Below are positions 1 through 5,602 of a DNA stretch of 5,602 nucleotides, one piece after another. How positions within the stretch are numbered: the stretch's first letter is position 1; every line of letters starts with the position of its first letter. Source of the DNA: an uncultured Clostridia bacterium (GTDB lineage: Bacteria; Bacillota; Clostridia; TANB77; CAG-508); assembly GCA_944386335.1 (NCBI GenBank), contig CALXAQ010000135.1:1-5602 (forward strand), read 5' to 3'. A program made the position numbers and the translations under genes. Under the pieces are notes generated by a model that was not told the DNA's origin, ran no database searches, and was given only the letters and a program-made list of their open reading frames with translations.

Positions 1-773
1 ATAGTAGAGCGGAGGAAAGATTTAAGGATATTAATGAAGCTTATCGAGTATTAACAAATGGAGCAAATAAAAGAAAGTATGATAGAATTTGGTATTCTCA
101 TGTGGGTAGAAAACAGGAAAGAGAAGAAAAAAAGAATAATACACAGAGAAATGATTTTTTGGGAATATTATTTGGACATTCTAGTGAGGGACAGAACAAA
201 GAGAACAAAAATAAGAAAAAGAAAATAGCAATAAAGGGAGAAAATATAGAAACGGAGATGAATATCTCTATAGAAGAAGCTTATTATGGATTGCAAAAGA
301 AAGTATCGTTAAGAGCTATAGATGGCAAGATGAAAACTTTTGGTGTAAAAGTCCCAGCAGGTATACGAGATGGAGAAAAAATACGATTGATAGGACAAGG
401 AAAAGAAGGTATAAATGGTGGAAAGAATGGAGATTTATTAATTAAAATTCACATAGAAGATAATACTAAATTTAAGCTAAGAGGCTATGATATCTATACA
501 GATGTACTATTAGCACCTTGGGAGGCAGCCTTAGGAACAAAAGTAACATTAAAATCTATTGATGATGAGGCGAGTGTGTATCTACCGCAAGGAATAGGTA
601 GTGGAGAAAAAGTAAAAATTTCAGGAAAGGGTTATAAAGATGGAAAAGGTGGAAGAGGAGATCTAGTGGCAGAAGTGAAAATTGTAGTGCCAAAACAAAT
701 AGGAGAAGAAGAAAAAGCATTGTATGAAAAATTAAAAGAAATATCAAAATTTGAGCCAAGGACAAAATGTTGA
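1..773 (+). CDS. J-domain co-chaperone, DnaJ/CbpA-like without zinc finger (5' end missing)
   Basis: This is the 3' part of a gene entering from the left edge. The frame is open from base 3 and gives 256 visible residues. The first ~30 (AEERFKDINEAYRVL ... KRKYD) match the last helices of a J domain; the HPD loop that stimulates Hsp70 ATPase lies outside the window. A lysine-rich linker with a short FLGILFG patch follows (visible residues ~35-83). Two C-terminal peptide-binding beta domains come next: NISIEEAYYG ... VKVPAGIRDGEKIRLIGQG, then LAPWEAALGTKVTL ... LPQGIGSGEKVKISGKG and GRGDL. No CxxCxGxG zinc motif is present, so this is a class B (CbpA-type) J protein, inferred to deliver clients to DnaK in the cytosol. 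A GTG at 102 is internal: the J-domain codons continue in frame upstream of it. No clear terminator follows the stop, so read-through into the next unit is possible. Confidence 0.93.
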   Translation, partial: SRAEERFKDINEAYRVLTNGANKRKYDRIWYSHVGRKQEREEKKNNTQRNDFLGILFGHSSEGQNKENKNKKKKIAIKGENIETEMNISIEEAYYGLQKKVSLRAIDGKMKTFGVKVPAGIRDGEKIRLIGQGKEGINGGKNGDLLIKIHIEDNTKFKLRGYDIYTDVLLAPWEAALGTKVTLKSIDDEASVYLPQGIGSGEKVKISGKGYKDGKGGRGDLVAEVKIVVPKQIGEEEKALYEKLKEISKFEPRTKC

Positions 774-777
774 CATA

Positions 778-794
778 AATAGTAAAAAACTATT
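778..794. promoter_or_regulatory. Inverted repeat overlapping the -35 box (candidate operator)
   Basis: AATAGT (778-783) and ACTATT (789-794) form a perfect 6-bp inverted repeat around five A residues, with the right arm running into the -35 hexamer. The same half-site recurs as AATAGT at 799-804, ACTATT at 823-828 and ATAGT at 834-838. Several of these are 10-11 bp apart, on one face of the helix. That layout suits a repressor site, but the half-site is A+T-rich and could recur by chance. A weak terminator for the upstream gene is less likely because no T-run follows. Confidence 0.35.
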
Positions 795-822
795 GACAAA
801 TAGTGTAAATACAAGGTATAAT
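793..822 (+). promoter_or_regulatory. Sigma-A promoter of the coupling-protein operon
   Basis: TTGACA at 793-798 and TATAAT at 817-822 are both perfect consensus hexamers with an 18-bp spacer. Transcription should start near 829, giving a leader of about 60 bases before the ATG at 891. The promoter starts only 19 bases after the stop of the J-protein gene, so the following genes have their own strong start. ACTAT/ATAGT arms at 823-838 flank the predicted start point. Confidence 0.85.
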
Positions 823-890
823 ACTATTTAGTGATAGTAAACAAAGGACAAACTATGTACAATTGGTTCATAGAAAAAGGGGTGCAAAAA

Positions 891-1415
891 ATGGAAAGTA
901 TACAAGGTAAACACTTTAGTATAACAGATCCACAAGGAGTAAATACTGTTATATATAGAGTGAACAAAACTGCGAAAGAATATTTAGACGAATATCCTAA
1001 ATATACAGTAGAACGTCTTATTTCCGCAGAAGAATTAAATGGAAATCTGAAAAAGAAAACATTTTTTATAGATGAACCAGAGTATGAAGAACAACTTGTT
1101 ATTCTTTCTTTTGGAAAGGAGAAAGTTGTTGTAAATATGGGTTTATTAGAAGACGATAAAATTAAAATCTCTAAGAAACCTGTACCAATTAAGTTTGATA
1201 CTTTATATTCAGAACAAGAAACAGAGTATAAAGATTTTAAATACACACCAAATTTGAAGAGACCAATCACAATTATAGACCCAGAAACTACGGAAGAAGT
1301 AAAACCAGTTTTATACTATGATAAAAATACAAATGAAATAAAAGGAAAGTGTAAGTTAAAACCATATAAATCCTATTTTGCCTTTGAAGTAAGGGATAAA
1401 AAAGAGGATAACTAG
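891..1415 (+). CDS. Hypothetical protein, first gene of the coupling-protein operon
   Basis: A 174-residue protein that I do not recognise. It has no signal peptide, no membrane segment and a single cysteine near the C-terminus. Alternating short hydrophobic and charged stretches (QLVILSFG, KVVVNMGLL, RPITIIDPETTEEV, KPVLYYDKNT, SYFAFEVRD) suggest a mostly beta, cytosolic fold. ATG 891 was chosen because GGGGTG at 879-884 pairs well with the 16S tail at good spacing. A second in-frame ATG at 855 with AAAGGA at 843-848 is a credible alternative adding 12 residues. GTG at 831 coincides with the predicted transcription start and is unlikely. The next gene begins 17 bases after the stop, so the two are almost certainly cotranscribed. 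By position it may be a partner or substrate of the VirD4-like ATPase; that is inference only. Confidence 0.8.
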   Translation: MESIQGKHFSITDPQGVNTVIYRVNKTAKEYLDEYPKYTVERLISAEELNGNLKKKTFFIDEPEYEEQLVILSFGKEKVVVNMGLLEDDKIKISKKPVPIKFDTLYSEQETEYKDFKYTPNLKRPITIIDPETTEEVKPVLYYDKNTNEIKGKCKLKPYKSYFAFEVRDKKEDN

Positions 1416-1432
1416 AAAGGGGAATTAATCGA

Positions 1433-1786
1433 ATGAATCGAGCAAATGAGGATTCAAACATTGTTATTGCAGGAATACAAGCTGTGGAGACTGAAAAAGG
1501 ACTAGAGGCACCAGTATATAAAAAAGGACCTAAAATGATAAATATAAGAATGGGACAAGACGTACAAGAAATTTTAACAAAAACAAGTAAGCTTTTAGAA
1601 AATGGAGAATTACAGGATGAAAATGAAAATAAAGTAACTGTATTTGATAAAAAGAGAATGCAAGAATTAAAAGAAGCAAGAGCAAATAGAAAGGTAAAAT
1701 CAGAAGAAAAGATAATTTCTAATAAAAGAGTGGAGAAAAAAAGAACACAAAAATTACAACAACAAGATGATGAGAGAGTAGGATAA
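1433..1786 (+). CDS. Hypothetical charged protein, second gene of the coupling-protein operon
   Basis: A 117-residue protein of no family I recognise, preceded by AAGGGG at 1417-1422, 10 bases before ATG. Residues 1-55 contain a short hydrophobic stretch (NIVIAGIQAVET) and MINIRMGQDVQEIL, which may form a small folded part. From about residue 65 it is dominated by Lys, Arg, Glu and Gln (DKKRMQELKEARANRK, then NKRVEKKRTQKLQQQ), so a long helix or coiled coil, or a disordered basic tail, is likely. There is no Cys, Trp, signal or membrane segment. It lies 31 bases upstream of the VirD4-like gene. In several Firmicute conjugative elements a small protein gene such as PcfB precedes the coupling protein; I see the positional parallel but no clear PcfB sequence match. 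A DNA- or partner-binding accessory role is possible but unproven. Confidence 0.75.
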   Translation: MNRANEDSNIVIAGIQAVETEKGLEAPVYKKGPKMINIRMGQDVQEILTKTSKLLENGELQDENENKVTVFDKKRMQELKEARANRKVKSEEKIISNKRVEKKRTQKLQQQDDERVG

Positions 1787-1817
1787 AAGTACATAAGATT
1801 AGAAAAGGTGGAACGCC

Positions 1818-2297
1818 ATGGAAAAATTTAGAAGAGTGTTAAAACAAAGTAAAAGATTTTTGATTGTAATAGCAGTACTATGGGTGATATTAGCCATAGT
1901 ACTTGTTGCACCTATAGCACAAACTATTCAAGATGCTACAATGGCATCAGGAAGATTTAATATGAACATCTTTTTAGAAAATATAGGAACTGCCATAGCT
2001 AGTTTTAATGCTATTACAAAAGTATTTTCAGCAGAATATGTAGGAACTTATTTTAGTTGTTTAGGCTATTTTACTATTGCTTTCATAATATTTTCTATTA
2101 TAGGATTTATAAAATCTAAACCTAAAAGTGAATACCATGATATAGAACATGGATCTAGTGATTGGTGTGAACATGGGGAACAATATAGAATTTTAAGTAA
2201 AAATAAAGGTTTAATATTAGCAGAAGATAACTATTTGCCAATAGATAAAAGAGGAAATATTAATACTTTAATCGTAGGACGGATCAGGATCTGGTAA
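1818..2297 (+). CDS. N-terminal membrane-anchor part of the VirD4-like protein (as sequenced)
   Basis: As sequenced, this ORF encodes 159 residues ending in the frameshifted tail GRIRIW. A short basic N-terminus (MEKFRRVLKQSKR) precedes a membrane segment at ~14-36. A soluble loop of about 40 residues follows, then a second membrane segment at ~79-99 (YFTIAFIIFSIIGFI) and a cytosolic stretch ending in INTLIVG, the strand that leads into the P-loop. Two N-terminal membrane helices with the nucleotide-binding domain in the cytosol is the usual plan for VirD4/TraG proteins. If the frameshift is real, this product would be an anchor without ATPase activity. Confidence 0.8.
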   Translation: MEKFRRVLKQSKRFLIVIAVLWVILAIVLVAPIAQTIQDATMASGRFNMNIFLENIGTAIASFNAITKVFSAEYVGTYFSCLGYFTIAFIIFSIIGFIKSKPKSEYHDIEHGSSDWCEHGEQYRILSKNKGLILAEDNYLPIDKRGNINTLIVGRIRIW

Positions 2298-3816
2298 GTC
2301 AGCTTCTTATTCAAAACCAAATGCATATCAAATGTTAGGTTCCTATGTTTTTACAGATCCTAAAGGAGAATTATATGATGATACTGCTGGATACTTAAAA
2401 GCACATGGATATGAGATTAAAGTATTAAATCTAGTAAATCCAGCTAATAGTGATGGCTATAATCCGTTAATGCATATTTCTAGTGAATTAGATGTAGATG
2501 TTATTGCCAACACAGTTGTAAAAGGACAAGCATCAGAAAGTAAATCAGATCCATATTGGGATGATATGGCAGAAATGTTATTAAAGGCATTAATTTATTA
2601 TTTAATAGCAACAAGACCAGAAGAAGAACAAAACTTGGCAAGCTGTTCAGAACTTGTAAGAGCTGCTAATACAAATGGAGGAAGTAACCTTTTAACAGAA
2701 TTAATTAATCAACTGCCATATGACCATCCAGCAAGAATGTATTATAAATCTATTGAAATAGCACCAGAAAAAACATACGGTTCTATTTTAAGTTCTTTGC
2801 AATCTAAACTGGGAAAATTTGACTCTAAAGAAATTGCAGAAGTAACTTCTACAGATACCATTAATTTTGAAGATATTGGAACAAAAAAGACAGCAGTATA
2901 TGTTATTTCATCAGATACACATACAGCATATGACTTCTTGCTTACAATATTCTTCTCTCAAATGATACAACAGTTATATAATTTTGCAGACTTAAATGGA
3001 GGAAGATTAAAGATCCCAGTATTCTTCATCTTAGACGAGTTTGCTAATATAGGAAGAATACCAGATTTTGATAAAAAGATTTCTACTTCTAGGAGTAGAG
3101 GAATTCAGTTTAGTGTAATTTTACAAAACTTAGACCAATTAGAAGCAGTTTATGAAAAATCATATGAAACAATTATGGGAAACTGTGATACTCATGTGTT
3201 TTTAGGAAGTAACTCGTATAAAACGGTAGAATATTTTTCAAAAGCATTGGGAGAAAAAACAATTTCTAGGGATAGTCATTCCATTAATAGAGATAAACAA
3301 TATCATAGGCAAGGTGTAAGCGATTCAGAACAAATTATGGGTAGGGCATTAATGACACCAGATGAGTTAAGAAGGATGGATAATGATACTTGTATTATTT
3401 ATGAAAAAGGAATAAAACCAGTTAAGGCAAGAAAATATTACTATTTTGAACATCCTAGAATGAAACGCGATTTAGAGATACATAAAATGGATCACAATCA
3501 ATTTGATGCAGGTAGCAGAGGAACATGGAGAAAGTATAATCCATATAATCCTTATGTTCCAGAGAATGAAAGAAAAGTAGATAATTTGAAAGTGGAATCA
3601 TTGGATGACTTATTTGAAGAAGAACTACCAATACAGAAAAGCAAAACAGATAGGGTAACAGAAACAGCACAAAAAACAAGTACAGCACTAAAAGAAAAGG
3701 AAATAGAAGAAGCTCCTATGTTACCACAAGAAGAAACGGATATTTTTTCAGAAGATATACAAAAAGAATTAGAGGCAAAATTTGATGAATTATTTGGACC
3801 AATGGATGAAGAATAA
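2281..3816 (+). CDS. ATPase part of the VirD4-like protein (as sequenced)
   Basis: The frame is open from GGA at 2281, completing the P-loop (GSGSGKS); the first ATG, at 2332, would give 494 residues lacking Walker A. Numbered from that ATG, it shows TDPKGELYDDTAGYL (8-22), typical of TraG/VirD4 just after the P-loop. YWDDMAEMLLKALIYYL is at 75-91. Walker B, FFILDEFANIGRIPDF, is at 231-246 with Asp235 and Glu236. SVILQNLDQL at 261-270 carries the conserved sensor-like Gln265. The last ~80 residues are rich in Glu and Asp, with repeated short Glu clusters. No good ribosome binding site precedes 2332, so independent translation is doubtful and the segment is best read as the rest of the upstream gene. 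The stop is followed within 10 bases by the operon's terminator. Confidence 0.88.
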   Translation, partial: GSGSGKSASYSKPNAYQMLGSYVFTDPKGELYDDTAGYLKAHGYEIKVLNLVNPANSDGYNPLMHISSELDVDVIANTVVKGQASESKSDPYWDDMAEMLLKALIYYLIATRPEEEQNLASCSELVRAANTNGGSNLLTELINQLPYDHPARMYYKSIEIAPEKTYGSILSSLQSKLGKFDSKEIAEVTSTDTINFEDIGTKKTAVYVISSDTHTAYDFLLTIFFSQMIQQLYNFADLNGGRLKIPVFFILDEFANIGRIPDFDKKISTSRSRGIQFSVILQNLDQLEAVYEKSYETIMGNCDTHVFLGSNSYKTVEYFSKALGEKTISRDSHSINRDKQYHRQGVSDSEQIMGRALMTPDELRRMDNDTCIIYEKGIKPVKARKYYYFEHPRMKRDLEIHKMDHNQFDAGSRGTWRKYNPYNPYVPENERKVDNLKVESLDDLFEEELPIQKSKTDRVTETAQKTSTALKEKEIEEAPMLPQEETDIFSEDIQKELEAKFDELFGPMDEE

Positions 3817-3823
3817 TTATAAG

Positions 3824-3866
3824 CCTTCTTTTATTTCTAAAGAGAAATAGAAGAAGGTATTTTTTT
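3824..3866 (+). terminator. Intrinsic terminator after the coupling-protein gene
   Basis: Arms 3824-3838 and 3843-3857 pair over 15 bp, with one G-U in RNA, around a 4-base loop (AAAG). A run of seven T residues follows at 3860-3866. The hairpin lies seven bases after the TAA of the VirD4-like gene, so it should end the three-gene transcript efficiently. On the opposite strand no T-run follows, so it acts in one direction only. Confidence 0.92.
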
Positions 3867-3906
3867 ATGTGATGGAAATTTCTATAAAATTTCCATCACA
3901 TAAAAA
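3862..3906. repeat. Perfect 20-bp-arm inverted repeat
   Basis: Arms 3862-3881 and 3887-3906 are perfect reverse complements around a 5-base loop (CTATA). The core is ATGTGATGGAAATTT and its complement, extended by five T/A pairs. The left arm uses the terminal T residues of the preceding terminator. A-rich rather than T-rich sequence follows on either strand, so it is not itself a standard terminator. It could be an RNA-stabilising hairpin, a cruciform-forming site, or a dispersed palindromic repeat of this genome. Confidence 0.85.
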
Positions 3907-3922
3907 CACATTTCACAGAAAA

Positions 3923-3969
3923 ATTGCAAAGTAATATTTCGGGACGAACAAAGACGTGGACTTTGCAAT
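3923..3969. repeat. Inverted repeat ATTGCAAAGT/ACTTTGCAAT with structured loop
   Basis: Ten-base perfect arms lie at 3923-3932 and 3960-3969. The 27-base loop is less A+T-rich than its surroundings and contains a nested TTCG-GGA-CGAA hairpin (3938-3948). Its CAAAG at 3949-3953 could instead pair with CTTTG at 3961-3965. On the minus strand the stem is followed by four further T residues, giving a weak terminator-like shape with an oversized loop, but no minus-strand gene is seen that would need it. Confidence 0.5.
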
Positions 3970-3999
3970 GTTATAAATAACAACAGAGTTATAAATAAC
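3970..3999. repeat. Tandem pair of GTTATAAATAAC boxes
   Basis: The 12-base sequence GTTATAAATAAC occurs at 3970-3981 and again at 3988-3999, an 18-base period. Each copy is itself dyad-symmetric (GTTAT-AA-ATAAC). Paired palindromic boxes upstream of a promoter, here 38-68 bases before the -35 hexamer at 4038, look like binding sites for a dimeric regulator. No gene for such a regulator is visible in the window. Confidence 0.5.
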
Positions 4000-4037
4000 T
4001 GCTTTTGTTCCTGAAAAAACAAATGTTTGTATAACTA

Positions 4038-4066
4038 TTGACTTCTGCATAATTTATCAGTATAAT
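4038..4066 (+). promoter_or_regulatory. Sigma-A promoter of the nuclease/ATPase pair
   Basis: TTGACT at 4038-4043 and TATAAT at 4061-4066 are separated by 17 bp, the ideal spacing, with one mismatch in the -35. Transcription should start near 4073. That leaves a short leader with AAAGGA at 4081-4086 and ATG at 4096. Together with the upstream terminator this separates the repair genes from the coupling-protein operon. Confidence 0.85.
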
Positions 4067-4095
4067 AGAAGAAAGTTAAGAAAGGAAAGAGAATC

Positions 4096-5169
4096 ATGAA
4101 ATTTGTACATATAGCAGATATGCATTTTGATATGCCATTTACCTTATTAAGCAATAGAGCAGATTTAGGAGAAGAAAGAAGAATAGATCAAAGAAAGGCT
4201 TTTCAAAAAGTAATACAATATGTAAAAGAAAATAGAATTCCTTATCTATGGATAGCAGGGGATTTTTATGAACAAGAATATGTAAAAGAAAGTACTATAA
4301 AATATATTATCAATTTACTAGAACAAATTCCAGAGACAAAGGTTTTTATTACTCCTGGCAATCATGATCCTTATTTAAAAAACTCTTATTATGCAACGTA
4401 TTCATGGCCCAATAATGTAAAAATATTTCAAGGGCAAGTAGAAAGAATAGAGATGCCAGATTGTGATATTTATGGTTTGGGTTTTACAGATTTTGAATGT
4501 ACATCTTCAGATATTTCAAATATTTCAATAAAAAATTCAGATAAAATAAATATATTAATTACACATGCAAATTTAGATGGAAGTAAAGTGGCTGTGAAAA
4601 GCTATCATCCACTTTCTAGTAAAATGCTACAAGAATTAGGTTTTGATTATATTGCTTTAGGACATATTCATAAATGTAATTTAGAGAGAAATACACAAAA
4701 AATAGTATATCCAGGTTCCACTATTTCTATGGGCTTTGATGAATTGGGAAAACATGGTATGATAGTAGGAGATATTACAAAAGAAATATTAAATTTAGAA
4801 TTTGTACCTATAGATGAGAAAGAATTTGTAGAAAAAGAATTAGATATTTCAGAAATAAATACCGTTGAAGAATTATTAGAATATTTTCAAAATATTTCAT
4901 TGGAAGAAAATAAATTATATAAAATTATTTTAATAGGAAAAAGAAATTTTGAAATAAATATTTATAATTTATATAAAAAAATAGGAAATAAAAATATCAT
5001 AAAAATAAAAGATAAAACTGTATTAAATTATGATTTAGAGAAAATAGCAAACGATACAACTTTAAAAGGTATTTTTGTATCAGAAATGTTAAAAAAATTA
5101 GAAGAGGATAAAGAAAATGCAGAAGTAATAGAAAGGGCACTAGAATATGGTTTAGATGTTTTATCTTAA
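4096..5169 (+). CDS. YhaO/SbcD-like metallophosphoesterase (DNA repair nuclease subunit)
   Basis: A 357-residue protein of the calcineurin-like, Mre11/SbcD group. All metal-binding motifs are present in order: ADMHFD (Asp8, His10), AGDFYE (Asp56), PGNHDP (Asn89, His90), THAN (His157) and GHIH (His190, His192). The start HIADMHFDMPF resembles the HxADxHLDxPF signature of the YhaO branch more than classical SbcD. Family members bind two Mn ions and act as exo- and hairpin endonucleases with an SMC-like ATPase, encoded just downstream here. Residues ~230-357 are a divergent Lys/Glu-rich C-terminal region where the cap and partner-binding helices would lie. The protein appears shorter than typical YhaO proteins of about 400 residues, so that region may be reduced. 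AAAGGA lies nine bases before the ATG. The exact physiological substrate is not evident. Confidence 0.9.
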   Translation: MKFVHIADMHFDMPFTLLSNRADLGEERRIDQRKAFQKVIQYVKENRIPYLWIAGDFYEQEYVKESTIKYIINLLEQIPETKVFITPGNHDPYLKNSYYATYSWPNNVKIFQGQVERIEMPDCDIYGLGFTDFECTSSDISNISIKNSDKINILITHANLDGSKVAVKSYHPLSSKMLQELGFDYIALGHIHKCNLERNTQKIVYPGSTISMGFDELGKHGMIVGDITKEILNLEFVPIDEKEFVEKELDISEINTVEELLEYFQNISLEENKLYKIILIGKRNFEINIYNLYKKIGNKNIIKIKDKTVLNYDLEKIANDTTLKGIFVSEMLKKLEEDKENAEVIERALEYGLDVLS

Positions 5170-5189
5170 TAAGAAAAGAGGGTAGTATA

Positions 5190-5602
5190 TTGAAAATAGA
5201 AAATTTAAAAATAAATGCTTTTGGAAATTTACAGGAAAAACAATTAGAATTCCAAAGTGGAATAAATATTATACAGGGAAAAAACGAAAGTGGAAAATCT
5301 ACTTTATTAAAATTTATAACAACAATGTTTTATGGTATTTCTAAGAATAAAAGAGGAAAAGAAATTGCAGATTATGAAAAATATGAACCATGGCATACAG
5401 AGGATTTTTCTGGAAAGCTAGCATATACGCTAGATAATGGGGAAACATTTGAAATTTATAGAGATTTTAGGAAAAAAAATCCTAAATTATATAATTCACA
5501 AGGAGAAGATGTAGTAAAACAGTATAAAATAGATAAAAGTACAGGAAGCCAATTTTTCTTAGAACAAACGCAAGTAGAAGAAGACACTTTTTTAAATACA
5601 TT
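5190..5602 (+). CDS. YhaN/SbcC-like SMC-type ATPase, N-terminal part (runs off the window)
   Basis: The first 137 codons of an ATPase expected to be much longer. The TTG start at 5190 is set by AGAGGG at 5177-5182, seven bases upstream. The N-terminus KIENLKINAFGNL is the typical first strand of Rad50/SbcC/RecF-like heads, followed by the Walker A loop GKNESGKST at residues 30-38. The stretch EPWHTEDFSGKLAYTLDNGETFEIYRDF (split in print by its loop) and the later FFLEQTQVEEDTFLNT match the YhaN-type ATP-binding lobe. The coiled coil, signature motif and Walker B lie beyond the window. The gene follows the metallophosphoesterase by 20 bases, so the two form an operon. ATP-driven clamping of DNA by this subunit would open it to the nuclease. 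Confidence 0.87.
   Translation, partial: MKIENLKINAFGNLQEKQLEFQSGINIIQGKNESGKSTLLKFITTMFYGISKNKRGKEIADYEKYEPWHTEDFSGKLAYTLDNGETFEIYRDFRKKNPKLYNSQGEDVVKQYKIDKSTGSQFFLEQTQVEEDTFLNT

Larger units (their letters stand above)
1818..3816 (+). pseudogene. VirD4/TraG-type coupling ATPase, frameshifted at the Walker A motif
   Basis: This is the whole gene, read across a one-base frameshift. Removing C2280 joins both frames into a 665-residue protein in which codons 153-161 read VGGSGSGKS, an intact P-loop, where the unedited frame reads VGRIRIW and stops at 2295-2297. Intact coupling proteins are membrane-anchored hexameric ATPases that feed relaxase-bound DNA or proteins into a type IV secretion channel. 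Here two N-terminal membrane segments, Walker A, Walker B and a long acidic tail appear in the expected order. It resembles the VirD4-like proteins of Tn1549-type elements rather than the FtsK-like TcpA/Tn916 type. Start support is AGGTGG at 1806-1811, six bases from ATG. No other stop or shift is seen over about 2 kb, so the lesion is very recent or a base-calling or assembly error. Confidence 0.85.

Noticed and set aside
102..773. GTG at 102 as a separate start for the chaperone gene
   Set aside because: The same frame is open upstream and encodes recognisable J-domain residues, so the gene begins outside the window.
831..890. GTG at 831 as start of the first hypothetical gene
   Set aside because: It lies at the predicted transcription start, leaving no room for a ribosome binding site; ATG 891, or alternatively 855, is better placed.
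824..1270. Minus-strand open frame of 148 codons opposite the first hypothetical gene
   Set aside because: It is low-complexity Ser/Phe/Ile translation, fully antisense to a better supported gene and reaching into that gene's promoter.
1288..1794. Minus-strand open frame of 168 codons opposite the first two hypothetical genes
   Set aside because: Its product is a Ser/Phe/Leu-rich string typical of the complement of A-rich coding sequence. It overlaps two + strand genes with good ribosome binding sites and has no promoter or family match.
2271..2300. Programmed ribosomal frameshift to rejoin the VirD4-like gene
   Set aside because: There is no slippery heptamer, no upstream stimulatory Shine-Dalgarno at the known spacing and no clear downstream structure. 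The slow CGG codon alone is not enough evidence, and I know of no recoding at the P-loop in this family.
1..5602. CRISPR array, tRNA or rRNA genes, insertion sequence
   Set aside because: No regularly spaced repeat series, cloverleaf-like segment, rRNA sequence or transposase was seen on either strand.

Overview
The window looks like chromosome of a low-G+C Gram-positive bacterium, most likely a clostridial Firmicute. The evidence is strong A+T bias (roughly 30% G+C by eye), AGA/ATA/TTA-rich codon use, purine-rich AAGG/GGGG ribosome binding sites, near-consensus sigma-A promoters, and gene types typical of that group. Species cannot be named from the sequence. All recognised genes lie on the + strand.

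Region 1 (1-773) is the 3' part of a J-domain co-chaperone of the zinc-finger-less, CbpA-like type. Region 2 (774-3906) is a self-contained transcription unit. It has a strong sigma-A promoter embedded in repeated AATAGT/ACTATT half-sites, then a 174-residue protein of unknown family, a 117-residue charged protein of unknown family, and a VirD4/TraG-type coupling-protein ATPase. The unit is closed by a strong intrinsic terminator followed by a perfect 20-bp-arm palindrome. The ATPase gene carries one extra base at about 2280, directly before the Walker A loop. This splits it into a membrane-anchor ORF (1818-2297) and an ATPase ORF (open from 2281, first ATG at 2332, to 3816). Region 3 (3907-4095) is a repeat-rich intergenic stretch ending in a second strong promoter. 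Region 4 (4096-5602) holds a YhaO/SbcD-like metallophosphoesterase and the beginning of its partner, a YhaN/SbcC-like ATPase. These two resemble a hairpin- or end-processing DNA repair nuclease complex.

The most notable point is a coupling-protein operon standing alone between what look like housekeeping genes, with no relaxase, VirB4-like ATPase or mating-channel gene in the window. It may be the remnant of an integrated conjugative element, the edge of a larger one, or a small cassette in which the DNA-pumping ATPase works with two unknown proteins. The single-base frameshift in an otherwise well-preserved gene suggests either a very recent inactivation or a base error in the assembly.
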